Shown here: piece after piece, positions 1-4,614 of the stretch
Position numbering within the stretch: position 1 is the first letter of the stretch
Layout: each line of letters opens with the position of its first letter
Assembly: GCA_024654605.1 (NCBI GenBank)
Contig: JANLHH010000140.1
Location: forward strand, 1-5,689
Reading direction: 5' to 3'
Length of the DNA: 5,689 bases
DNA from: Patescibacteria group bacterium
GTDB lineage: Bacteria; Patescibacteriota; Minisyncoccia; Phycocordibacterales; JANLHH01
The notes under the pieces: generated by a model
The model's database searches: none
The model's input: only the letters and a program-made list of their open reading frames with translations
Told to the model about the DNA's origin: nothing
Program-made: the position numbers and the translations under genes

Positions 1-161
1 ACGATAGTCGCCCCTGCTCTCTTGGCAATCGTAACAGTTTCATCGGTTGAGCCATCATTAACCACGAGTATTTCTTCCACTAAAGAGTGTGATCGTATAC
101 TTTTGATCACCTGTCCGATGGTTTTTTCTTCGTTATGTGCCGGAATAATTACTGAAACCAT
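1..161 (-). CDS. Family 2 glycosyltransferase, N-terminal fragment
   Basis: Partial gene: it starts at the ATG at 161-159 and leaves the window at base 1, so only 53 residues are visible. The fragment reads VSVIIPAHNEE at residues 2-12, then VVNDGSTD at 33-40. This is the opening beta strand and nucleotide-sugar-binding loop of GT-A fold family 2 glycosyltransferases, which transfer a sugar from a nucleotide donor to a lipid or saccharide acceptor at the cytoplasmic face of the membrane. The catalytic DxD and any membrane helices would lie beyond the window, so a dolichyl-phosphate-mannose-synthase-like enzyme cannot be separated from other members. The start overlaps the end of the upstream DedA-like gene by 13 bases in another frame, which implies one transcript and probable translational coupling. 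No clear Shine-Dalgarno precedes it. The family is secure and the substrate unknown. Confidence 0.88.
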   Translation of the reverse strand, partial: MVSVIIPAHNEEKTIGQVIKSIRSHSLVEEILVVNDGSTDETVTIAKRAGATI

Positions 162-763
162 GATTTTTCAATTATTTTTTTCGCGCCGTATATAAGTATC
201 AAAAAGAGAACAACAAAAACAGAGAAGGACAGCAGAATATTCCGCACATCCAATACGGTGGCGTTGAAAACTTTTTGTACACCAAAACCAAGCGCAAAGG
301 TAAATATAATAAGAAGGATTGACCCGGTGAGATCACCAGTGAGATACCGCCGATAGGGGATTCTATAAATTCCAGATAATACTTGTATCGCGGTGCGTGT
401 GCCGTAAATAAATTTTGATATCACTAGTATTTTGATTGGATTTTTCACAAAGGCGGCGGAAAGAAGCTCAATCTTTGGCGTAACCCGCGCGTATACTCTA
501 TGAATAAAACGTTGCTTTAGTCTTTTGGTATTGAGTTGTTCCCCGGGCAGTAACTTCCTTGTCTGGTACATCAATTTTCCGAACAGATACCACAAGGAGT
601 CTGAAATAAGTGTTGCAGCAAGAGCAAGCGTAAACACAAGGAATGGGTTGAGTATTCCCACAGCACTTAAATAGACTGCCGGGACAAGTACTGTCTCTCC
701 GCCGAGTAAAAGACCAATAAATACAGGTACGTACTTTATTGTAAAGGCAGAGGATAGATCCAT
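149..763 (-). CDS. DedA/VTT-family membrane protein
   Basis: A 204-residue integral membrane protein of the DedA (SNARE-associated/VTT) superfamily. Members have been linked to flipping of polyprenyl-phosphate carriers and phospholipids and to membrane homeostasis. Visible signature elements are Glu23 in the first helix region (GGET), Asp55 with Tyr59 and Gly62 (DSLWYLFG), and the C-terminal block with Arg123, Gly131 and PYRR at 136-139, matching the usual DedA arginine-glycine-proline pattern. Hydrophobic stretches lie near 11-36, 38-62, 110-130, 144-165 and 175-195, with a basic loop at 63-97. The length is normal for the family. The ATG at 763 sits 6 bases after a TATTCT box, so the mRNA may be leaderless. 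It overlaps the downstream glycosyltransferase, which suggests a shared role with lipid-linked sugars (inference). Its specific substrate cannot be read from sequence. Confidence 0.85.
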   Translation of the reverse strand: MDLSSAFTIKYVPVFIGLLLGGETVLVPAVYLSAVGILNPFLVFTLALAATLISDSLWYLFGKLMYQTRKLLPGEQLNTKRLKQRFIHRVYARVTPKIELLSAAFVKNPIKILVISKFIYGTRTAIQVLSGIYRIPYRRYLTGDLTGSILLIIFTFALGFGVQKVFNATVLDVRNILLSFSVFVVLFLILIYGAKKIIEKSWFQ

Positions 764-769
764 AAATAT

Positions 770-775
770 AGAATA
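770..775 (-). promoter_or_regulatory. Putative -10 box of the DedA-like gene
   Basis: On the minus strand TATTCT occupies 775-770, and six bases separate it from the ATG at 763. The predicted transcription start is therefore at or next to the start codon. I see no convincing -35. The assignment rests on spacing and on the same arrangement at other genes here. Confidence 0.4.
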
Positions 776-863
776 ACCTAAAAGGCGTGTTCCTGATAGA
801 GGTCTGTATTTTTAAGAAAACAAGGTTCTAGAAAGGACGCAAGAGGACTCCGTCACTGCATTT

Positions 864-872
864 TGTTATACT
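864..872 (+). promoter_or_regulatory. Extended -10 promoter of the VTT gene
   Basis: TG-T-TATACT (864-872) is an extended -10 element matching TATAAT at five of six positions. The usual seven-base distance places the transcription start at 879, exactly the A of the ATG. This predicts a leaderless mRNA. No good -35 is present, as is common for extended -10 promoters. Confidence 0.6.
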
Positions 873-878
873 CACTAT

Positions 879-1535
879 ATGATGTATAAACAGGCGTTGC
901 TCATAATTGGTGTATTAGTCGCGATCACACTTTTATTTTGGTACTCTCTTTCATTACAAGAGACGTTTTACAACATCGTCTCCTTTTTTGAAACCTATGT
1001 AAGACAGAACGAAGCGCTTGGACTCCTCGTGTTTATGCTAACTGCCGCCCTTGCGGCGCTGGTAGGCCCTTTCACCAATCTCCCACTTATCCCCGTAGCA
1101 GTCGCTCTTTTTGGTACAGTTCCGACTACTCTTTTGCTTCTTGGAGGGTGGCTTATTGGCGACACAATAGCTTATCTCATCGGGCGTTATATCGGCTACC
1201 CGGCGGTTCGCTATGTTATTTCCGCCAAACGCTTTGATGCATGGCTTTCCACGATCAGCCCCCATACGAGTTTTTTCAAGATGTTTCTTCTTCGCTTGGC
1301 ACTCCCCGCAGAATTGGGCTATGCATTCGGAACCATCCGATACCCTTTCTGGAAATATTTTTTACTGACATTTTTTGCGGAACTACCGTTCGTGCTTGTT
1401 ACTATCTATGCAAGCGAAGCGATTCTCCTTGGGGAGCGGTTACAGTTTTTCGGACTGATCGCGCTTATGAGCGTCATATTTTTCGGGGCATTTTATCTTG
1501 TTCGCAAACCTACTCTTCATGGGGTTGACAAATAA
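879..1535 (+). CDS. VTT-domain (TVP38/TMEM64-like) membrane protein
   Basis: A 218-residue polytopic membrane protein of the VTT/DedA superfamily, distinct from the DedA-like gene it faces. An N-terminal helix spans about 5-26. The core has a GPFTNLPLIP segment at 63-72 (the proline-rich re-entrant loop), then GDTIAYLIGR at 94-103 with Asp95, Tyr99 and Arg103, and LLRLALP at 137-143 with Arg139 and Pro143. Gly151 and YPFWKY at 155-160 complete the family signature. Two more helices lie near 160-180 and 190-208. Proteins of this type are thought to act in lipid or carrier translocation across the membrane. The substrate is unknown. There are two adjacent ATGs (879 and 882); I chose the first because it fits the predicted leaderless start. 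A hairpin terminator follows 57 bases after the stop. Confidence 0.83.
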   Translation: MMYKQALLIIGVLVAITLLFWYSLSLQETFYNIVSFFETYVRQNEALGLLVFMLTAALAALVGPFTNLPLIPVAVALFGTVPTTLLLLGGWLIGDTIAYLIGRYIGYPAVRYVISAKRFDAWLSTISPHTSFFKMFLLRLALPAELGYAFGTIRYPFWKYFLLTFFAELPFVLVTIYASEAILLGERLQFFGLIALMSVIFFGAFYLVRKPTLHGVDK

Positions 1536-1553
1536 TTTGATTTTAGCTATTAT
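1525..1553 (+). promoter_or_regulatory. Probable sigma-70 promoter for the helicase leader
   Basis: A perfect TTGACA (1525-1530) is followed after 17 bases by TATTAT (1548-1553), five of six to consensus. The predicted transcription start is near 1560. The -35 overlaps the last codons of the VTT gene. The nearest downstream gene is the DEAD-box helicase, about 160 bases away, with a terminator-like hairpin in between. It could instead drive a short RNA of about 60 bases. Confidence 0.6.
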
Positions 1554-1591
1554 ATCTTTGCAAACTTAGAGTCTCACTACTTAAAAAGTAT

Positions 1592-1620
1592 AGCGGGCCC
1601 GCTCTGGGTCTGCTTTTATT
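1592..1620 (+). terminator. Rho-independent terminator or leader attenuator
   Basis: AGCGGGCCC (1592-1600) pairs with GGGTCTGCT (1606-1614) in a nine-base-pair stem with two G-U pairs and a five-base loop. TTTTATTT follows, and an A-run (1583-1587) precedes it. It ends the VTT transcript. Because a strong promoter lies just upstream at 1525-1553, it also falls inside the predicted helicase leader, where it could act as an attenuator. The left arm is also part of a perfect 12-base palindrome at 1592-1603. Confidence 0.7.
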
Positions 1621-1628
1621 TCAAGAAC

Positions 1629-1645
1629 CCTGCCCTGTCGGCAGG
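1629..1645 (+). repeat. GC-rich hairpin CCTGCC/GGCAGG
   Basis: CCTGCC (1629-1634) pairs with GGCAGG (1640-1645) around the five-base loop CTGTC. No U-tract follows, so it is not a terminator. Short palindromes of this CCTGCC...GGCAGG type recur between genes in many Parcubacteria genomes as I remember them, so it may be a dispersed repeat. Only one copy lies in this window. Confidence 0.45.
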
Positions 1646-1663
1646 TCCACACGAAGTTCAAAC

Positions 1664-1685
1664 AAGGGGTTTATGACAACCCTTT
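1664..1685 (+). promoter_or_regulatory. Hairpin in the helicase leader
   Basis: AAGGGGTT (1664-1671) pairs with AACCCTTT (1678-1685) in an eight-base-pair stem with one G-U pair, around the six-base loop TATGAC. It ends 35 bases before the helicase start. With the hairpins at 1592 and 1629 it forms a run of three stem-loops in the space before the helicase gene, which otherwise holds no gene. Confidence 0.45.
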
Positions 1686-1720
1686 ATTATCAGTCCAAGA
1701 AGGCACCGCACAAATAATAT

Positions 1721-2959
1721 ATGTACCAAAAGAATTTTACCAAAAAACCGTTTCGGAAGAGCGCCCCATCTCATCATGGGAGTAGTTTTCGCGCGCATGG
1801 AGGACAGAGGGGAGGGCAGAGAGGTGGACAGAGACATCAGATGAAGGGTCAGAGGATTGACGTGTCAAAGTTTATCAATAAAGCGGTGATCACCGAAAAG
1901 GTTGAACATTTTGTGCCTGAGCACAAGTTTAATGATTTCAAGATCCACCAACAGATCAAGACCAACATTGCCGCAAAAGGATACACGATGCCCACGCCTA
2001 TTCAAGACAGGACTATTCCGCACATTCTTCGCGGAGCAGATGTCGTCGGTATTGCCAACACAGGAACGGGCAAGACAGGTGCGTTTCTCATTCCTCTTAT
2101 CAATAAGATAATGGCAGACCCGAAAGAGAACGTATTGATTGTCGTTCCCACACGAGAACTTGCTATTCAGATCAATGAAGAGCTCAAAGAATTTAGTAAA
2201 CACACGAATCTTCATTCCGTATGCTGTGTTGGGGGCGCGAATATCAGCCAGCAAATTTCAGGCCTCAGGCGTCCGCACCGTTTTGTTATCGGCACACCGG
2301 GGAGATTGAAGGACCTTATTCAAAGGAGGGTTCTTGATCTCGCACGTTTTAAGAGTGTGGTTTTAGACGAAGCAGACAGGATGCTTGATATGGGATTTCT
2401 TCCCGATATGCGTTTCATGATGGCTCGATTACCAAAAGAGCGACATACACTCTTTTTCTCCGCGACACTCTCGCGAGAAATTGAAACACTCATTAAGGAA
2501 TTTCTTCGTGATCCGGTTTCTATTTCCGTAAAAACGCAGGACACCGCAAAGAATGTTGATCAAGATGTGGTAAGAGTTAAGCGCGGTGATGAAAAACTTG
2601 ATGTGCTTCATGACCTTTTGATCCAGCCGGAGTTCAGCAAAGTGCTTATCTTTGGCAAGACAAAGCACGGCGTAGAAAATCTTTCCAAGGTTCTTGTTAA
2701 AAGAGGATTCAAAGCCGAGTCAATTCACGGCGACAAAAACCAATCAAAACGACAGAGAGCACTCGGTCTTTTCAAGGATAACCGCGCCCAGATCCTCGTG
2801 GCGACAGATGTTGCGGCACGTGGTCTTGATATCAGCGGCATCAGTCATGTTATTAATTATGACATTCCCGCAACCTACGATGATTATATTCATCGTATTG
2901 GCAGAACAGGAAGAGCGGGTAAGAAGGGAAAAGCACTCACGTTCGTTGAACACAGGTAA
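1721..2959 (+). CDS. DEAD-box ATP-dependent RNA helicase
   Basis: A 412-residue helicase that unwinds RNA duplexes using ATP, probably in ribosome assembly, mRNA decay or cold adaptation. All core motifs are present: the Q motif (PTPIQ, 91-95), motif I (ANTGTGKT, 112-119), Ia (PTRELA, 143-148), Ib (TPGR, 192-195), II (DEAD, 216-219), III (SAT, 248-250), V (ATDVAARGLDI, 361-371) and VI (HRIGRTGRAG, 391-400). The protein ends only 12 residues after motif VI, so it lacks the long basic C-terminal tail of CsdA/RhlE-type enzymes. Instead it has a basic N-terminal tail with three GGQR units at 27-38 and a linker to about residue 68. The ATG at 1721 has no Shine-Dalgarno, and the next in-frame ATG (codon 41) would remove the repeat tail. 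A terminator lies 31 bases downstream. Orthology to deaD, rhlE or rhlB cannot be assigned. Confidence 0.97.
   Translation: MYQKNFTKKPFRKSAPSHHGSSFRAHGGQRGGQRGGQRHQMKGQRIDVSKFINKAVITEKVEHFVPEHKFNDFKIHQQIKTNIAAKGYTMPTPIQDRTIPHILRGADVVGIANTGTGKTGAFLIPLINKIMADPKENVLIVVPTRELAIQINEELKEFSKHTNLHSVCCVGGANISQQISGLRRPHRFVIGTPGRLKDLIQRRVLDLARFKSVVLDEADRMLDMGFLPDMRFMMARLPKERHTLFFSATLSREIETLIKEFLRDPVSISVKTQDTAKNVDQDVVRVKRGDEKLDVLHDLLIQPEFSKVLIFGKTKHGVENLSKVLVKRGFKAESIHGDKNQSKRQRALGLFKDNRAQILVATDVAARGLDISGISHVINYDIPATYDDYIHRIGRTGRAGKKGKALTFVEHR
1799..1834 (+). repeat. Three tandem 12-base units coding GGQR
   Basis: Three consecutive 12-base units encode Gly-Gly-Gln-Arg (helicase residues 27-38). The units differ at synonymous third positions (for example GGA GGA CAG AGG against GGT GGA CAG AGA). 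This RGG-like basic tract is typical of unstructured RNA-binding tails, here N-terminal to the helicase core. Confidence 0.85.
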
Positions 2960-2989
2960 TAAAGTCGTGAGAATGACCGTATCGTCATA

Positions 2990-3023
2990 AAACCGCCGTG
3001 CTCTTGTGCGCGGCGGTTTGTTC
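2990..3023 (+). terminator. Rho-independent terminator after the helicase
   Basis: AAACCGCCG (2990-2998) pairs perfectly with CGGCGGTTT (3011-3019). Three more pairs inside, one of them G-U, leave a six-base loop. The short U-rich tail (TTTGTTC) follows. It begins 31 bases after the helicase stop. Confidence 0.85.
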
Positions 3024-3024
3024 G

Positions 3025-3033
3025 TGGTATTAT
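3025..3033 (+). promoter_or_regulatory. Extended -10 element upstream of a small ORF
   Basis: TG-G-TATTAT (3025-3033) is an extended -10 motif directly after the helicase terminator, predicting transcription from about 3040. The next plausible start codons in the forward direction are at 3083 and 3101, both in the frame of the 36-residue ORF. No clear -35 is visible. Confidence 0.4.
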
Positions 3034-3100
3034 GTATACAAGAATCCCCCTGAAAATTTCGTGGATACACCTGTTTAGTACGATGTATTCAACAGCCATT

Positions 3101-3211
3101 ATGAAAAAAACACTCGTTGTTATATTTTCCATTCTCATTCTTGCGCTCTTGTCCATAATCGGTACTATTGTATACATTAAACTTTTTTCTCCCATCGACA
3201 AATTTTTGTAA
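3101..3211 (+). CDS. Small single-helix membrane protein, 36 residues
   Basis: An unrecognised short ORF beginning MKKTLVVIFSILILALLS. A two-lysine N-terminus is followed by a continuous hydrophobic segment (about 5-28), and a short polar tail ends IDKFL before a double stop (TAA TAG). This is the layout of a small membrane protein or an uncleaved signal anchor; there is no lipobox cysteine. In-frame ATGs at 3083 and 3032 would give 42 or 59 residues. I prefer 3101 because Met-Lys-Lys plus a helix is typical. It lies between the helicase terminator and the zinc-ribbon gene, with an extended -10 motif upstream, but no Shine-Dalgarno is visible. It could be a chance ORF. Confidence 0.45.
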   Translation: MKKTLVVIFSILILALLSIIGTIVYIKLFSPIDKFL

Positions 3212-3259
3212 TAGAAGGAAACATTTAACGCACCCGATTTTATTCCATTTTTCACCAGA

Positions 3260-3265
3260 TATAAC
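3260..3265 (+). promoter_or_regulatory. Putative -10 box of the zinc-ribbon gene
   Basis: TATAAC (3260-3265) matches the -10 consensus at five of six positions and lies 12 bases before the ATG at 3278. It predicts a leader of only about six bases. The upstream region is T-rich without a good -35. Confidence 0.45.
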
Positions 3266-3277
3266 AAAATACATATC

Positions 3278-3820
3278 ATGAAAACAGGATTTTTCAAAAA
3301 ACGAGACGCAAAAAGTATTTTTAAGAAACCCGAGCCTAACGGGGTTCCAAAGCATGACGAGTATGGTCGTTCACACAAAGGTGTCGCGGTGTGCAAAAAA
3401 TGCCACAACGTACTTTTCAAGAAAGAATGGCACCGACCGGGCGTACAGCTCTCAGACCAAATATTGCTCGCGCGGAAAAAGGGTGTACATTTTGTGCTCT
3501 GCCCCTCTTGTACGATGATCGCAAACAAGCAATATGAGGGAGAGGTTATGGTGAAGAACGTTCCGGAAAAATATGAAGTGGAGCTTGTGAATCTTATCGC
3601 ATCTTATAACGAGCAAGCACAAAAACGCGATCCGCAAGATCGGGTCATTACCATTGAGAAAAGCAAAAAAGGATACCGTGTCACCACTACCGAAAATCAG
3701 CTTGCCGTAAGGCTTGCAAAAAAGATCAGGAGTGCTTTCAGCAAAGGGAGAGTTGCCTTGCATATCAGCCATTCATCTGAACCCTATGAAGTAGAACGTG
3801 TTGTGCTCACATTCAAATAA
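3278..3820 (+). CDS. Four-cysteine zinc-ribbon protein, BCAM0308/NMD3-like
   Basis: A 180-residue, soluble, basic protein. A lysine-rich N-terminus (1-35) leads to a split zinc ribbon with CKKC at 39-42 and CPSC at 75-78, with Trp51 and His52 between. The C-terminal half contains Glu102 in a helix, DPQDRVITIE at 118-127, then GYRVTTTENQLAVRLAKKI (132-150) and a final strand ending VERVVLTF. This order (two CxxC pairs, a charged helix, a TTT-x-x-LA-x-x-(I/L)A segment and a closing beta strand) is how I remember the uncharacterised BCAM0308 family. It also recalls the N-terminal part of NMD3, a 60S ribosome export adaptor. A nucleic-acid or ribosome-related role is inference only. The stop is 24 bases before the next gene, so the two are probably co-transcribed. 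Confidence 0.7.
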   Translation: MKTGFFKKRDAKSIFKKPEPNGVPKHDEYGRSHKGVAVCKKCHNVLFKKEWHRPGVQLSDQILLARKKGVHFVLCPSCTMIANKQYEGEVMVKNVPEKYEVELVNLIASYNEQAQKRDPQDRVITIEKSKKGYRVTTTENQLAVRLAKKIRSAFSKGRVALHISHSSEPYEVERVVLTFK

Positions 3821-3844
3821 TACCCCCTTAAATAAAAAGTAAAA

Positions 3845-4045
3845 ATGGAACAAGAAACATTAAAAAAACTGGAAGAACAAGGACAAAAAATTGATGAAAT
3901 ATACGTATCGGTTGAAAAGACGAGGAAATATTTCATGTGGACGCTCATAGTAACTCTCGCTTTCTTTATCCTTCCCCTCGTAGGACTTTTGTTCGCCATT
4001 CCGTCATTTTTGAATACGTACAGCACTGCTTTGCAGGGATTGTAG
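3845..4045 (+). CDS. Small coiled-coil plus membrane-helix protein
   Basis: A 66-residue protein of unknown function. Residues 1-30 are charged and heptad-like (LKKLEEQGQKIDEIYVSVEK), predicting a short coiled coil. One hydrophobic helix follows at about 31-53, with prolines at 44 and 53, then a short polar C-terminus. Small proteins with this helix-then-anchor design are common in Parcubacteria genomes and lack an assigned function. The start lies 24 bases after the zinc-ribbon gene with no Shine-Dalgarno, which fits a shared transcript. It is convergent with the 98-residue gene, and the hairpin between them has its U-tract only on the minus side. Confidence 0.7.
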   Translation: MEQETLKKLEEQGQKIDEIYVSVEKTRKYFMWTLIVTLAFFILPLVGLLFAIPSFLNTYSTALQGL

Positions 4046-4081
4046 GTATTGATGAGGATTTTTAAAAAAGTACGAGCAAAC

Positions 4082-4115
4082 AAAAAAAGGAGTTCCGATG
4101 ACATCGGAACTCCTT
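4082..4115 (-). terminator. Strong Rho-independent terminator of the 98-residue gene
   Basis: Bases 4087-4099 and 4103-4115 form a perfect 13-base-pair stem with a three-base loop. On the minus strand it is followed by a run of T (4088-4082), making an excellent intrinsic terminator. On the plus strand only TTCTACT follows, so it would work poorly for the convergent 66-residue gene, although the hairpin could still protect that mRNA end. Confidence 0.92.
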
Positions 4116-4126
4116 CTACTACATAC

Positions 4127-4147
4127 TGTATCCTACAAAAGGATACA
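4127..4147 (-). promoter_or_regulatory. 3' untranslated hairpin
   Basis: TGTATCC (4127-4133) pairs with GGATACA (4141-4147), and one further T-A pair leaves a five-base loop. It sits eight bases after the stop of the 98-residue gene and before its terminator. There is no U-tract, so it is more likely a stability or processing element than a terminator. Confidence 0.55.
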
Positions 4148-4155
4148 ATAAAGAA

Positions 4156-4452
4156 CTACGATCTTTCACCACTTCCCATCATCTTCGCGAGTGGCTTGAA
4201 GTCCCCCTTTGCCGCCGCATCCATGAAGATGCGCATGTCGCGTTGAGGAAAAGCAAGCCCTTTACCGGTCACGGTATCCGCGATGACAGGTATGCCATGC
4301 TGCATCCCATAGCCGACACAACTTTCGCCTCTGTTTGTTTTGAACTTGGTAAGATCACTGACTTTCAGCGTGATGGCGAGATTCTCGATCCCAGGACTTT
4401 TGCGGTTGACGATCTCGACGACCATATTGTTGATTGGCTGGGTCGCTTTCAT
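4156..4452 (-). CDS. 98-residue protein resembling DUF397
   Basis: A small soluble protein of unknown function. Residues 37-88 resemble DUF397, a roughly 60-residue domain best known in Actinobacteria beside XRE-type regulators. Matching features are a Ser-Cys-Val (44-46), a Gly-x-x-Val strand (53-56), Asp59, GKGLAF (63-68), then MRIF (73-76) and AAAKGDF (79-85). The first 36 residues (with two Ile-Val-rich segments) lie outside that match. I recalled the family pattern from memory, so the match is tentative. The start is set by AAGGAG nine bases upstream, the only clear Shine-Dalgarno in the window. Codon use differs from neighbours: six of seven Ile codons are ATC and six of seven Val codons are GTC, as in highly expressed genes. 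It has its own perfect promoter and terminator and stands alone. No neighbouring XRE regulator is visible. Confidence 0.8.
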   Translation of the reverse strand: MKATQPINNMVVEIVNRKSPGIENLAITLKVSDLTKFKTNRGESCVGYGMQHGIPVIADTVTGKGLAFPQRDMRIFMDAAAKGDFKPLAKMMGSGERS

Positions 4453-4461
4453 ATTGCTATT

Positions 4462-4467
4462 CTCCTT
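4462..4467 (-). promoter_or_regulatory. Shine-Dalgarno of the 98-residue gene
   Basis: AAGGAG on the minus strand (4467-4462) lies nine bases before the ATG at 4452. It fixes that start. No other gene in the window has a comparable ribosome binding site. Confidence 0.88.
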
Positions 4468-4491
4468 GGTTGAAGTGATGTGAAAGAAAAT

Positions 4492-4514
4492 ATCTACCGG
4501 GAATCCCAGTAGAT
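4492..4514 (-). promoter_or_regulatory. Hairpin at the predicted mRNA 5' end
   Basis: On the minus strand ATCTACTGGG (4514-4505) pairs with CCCGGTAGAT (4501-4492), ten pairs with one G-U and a three-base loop. The predicted transcription start is about 4515, so the stem begins at or within a base of the 5' end. Such terminal stems are known to protect mRNAs, as in ompA. A regulatory role is also possible. Confidence 0.65.
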
Positions 4515-4521
4515 GCGTGAA

Positions 4522-4549
4522 ATTATAGCAGATAGTAGAGACGTGTCAA
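4522..4549 (-). promoter_or_regulatory. Perfect sigma-70 promoter of the 98-residue gene
   Basis: On the minus strand TTGACA (4549-4544) and TATAAT (4527-4522) are both perfect consensus, with a 16-base spacer. An A/T-rich stretch with an A-run just upstream (about 4570-4550) resembles an UP element. The predicted start is about 4515, giving a leader of about 63 bases. Confidence 0.9.
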
Positions 4550-4579
4550 ATTTACCGTAATTTTTTCAACGAGACACTT

Positions 4580-4607
4580 TTGCCCGTAGAGAAAAGTTTG
4601 CTACAAT
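4580..4607 (+). promoter_or_regulatory. Promoter of the ROK kinase gene
   Basis: TTGCCC (4580-4585) and TACAAT (4602-4607) are separated by 16 bases. The start codon follows seven bases after the -10, so the mRNA should be leaderless or nearly so. It is divergent from the promoter at 4522-4549, with about 30 bases between the two -35 boxes. Confidence 0.65.
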
Positions 4608-4614
4608 AGAGCCA

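Noticed and set aside
826..833. TTCTAGAA palindrome between the divergent DedA and VTT genes
   Set aside because: It is only eight bases and expected by chance in such sequence, with no second copy nearby to suggest an operator.
1592..1603. Perfect 12-base palindrome as a protein-binding operator
   Set aside because: The terminator hairpin over the same bases explains the sequence more simply.
2941..2990. Possible frameshift truncating the helicase C-terminus
   Set aside because: Motif VI is complete, the alternative frame gives no helicase-like sequence, and a terminator follows 31 bases after the stop, so the short end looks natural.
2890..3528. Minus-strand open frame of 212 codons
   Set aside because: It spans the helicase end, its terminator and the zinc-ribbon gene in antisense. 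It has no promoter or ribosome site, and its composition does not look like a real protein. It is a shadow of plus-strand genes.
4049..4246. Plus-strand frame just after the 66-residue gene
   Set aside because: It reads through the terminator hairpin and into the antisense of the 98-residue gene, with no recognisable protein features.
4243..4473. Plus-strand frame opposite the 98-residue gene
   Set aside because: The minus strand has the perfect promoter, Shine-Dalgarno, codon bias and terminator. The plus frame has none and would run antisense.
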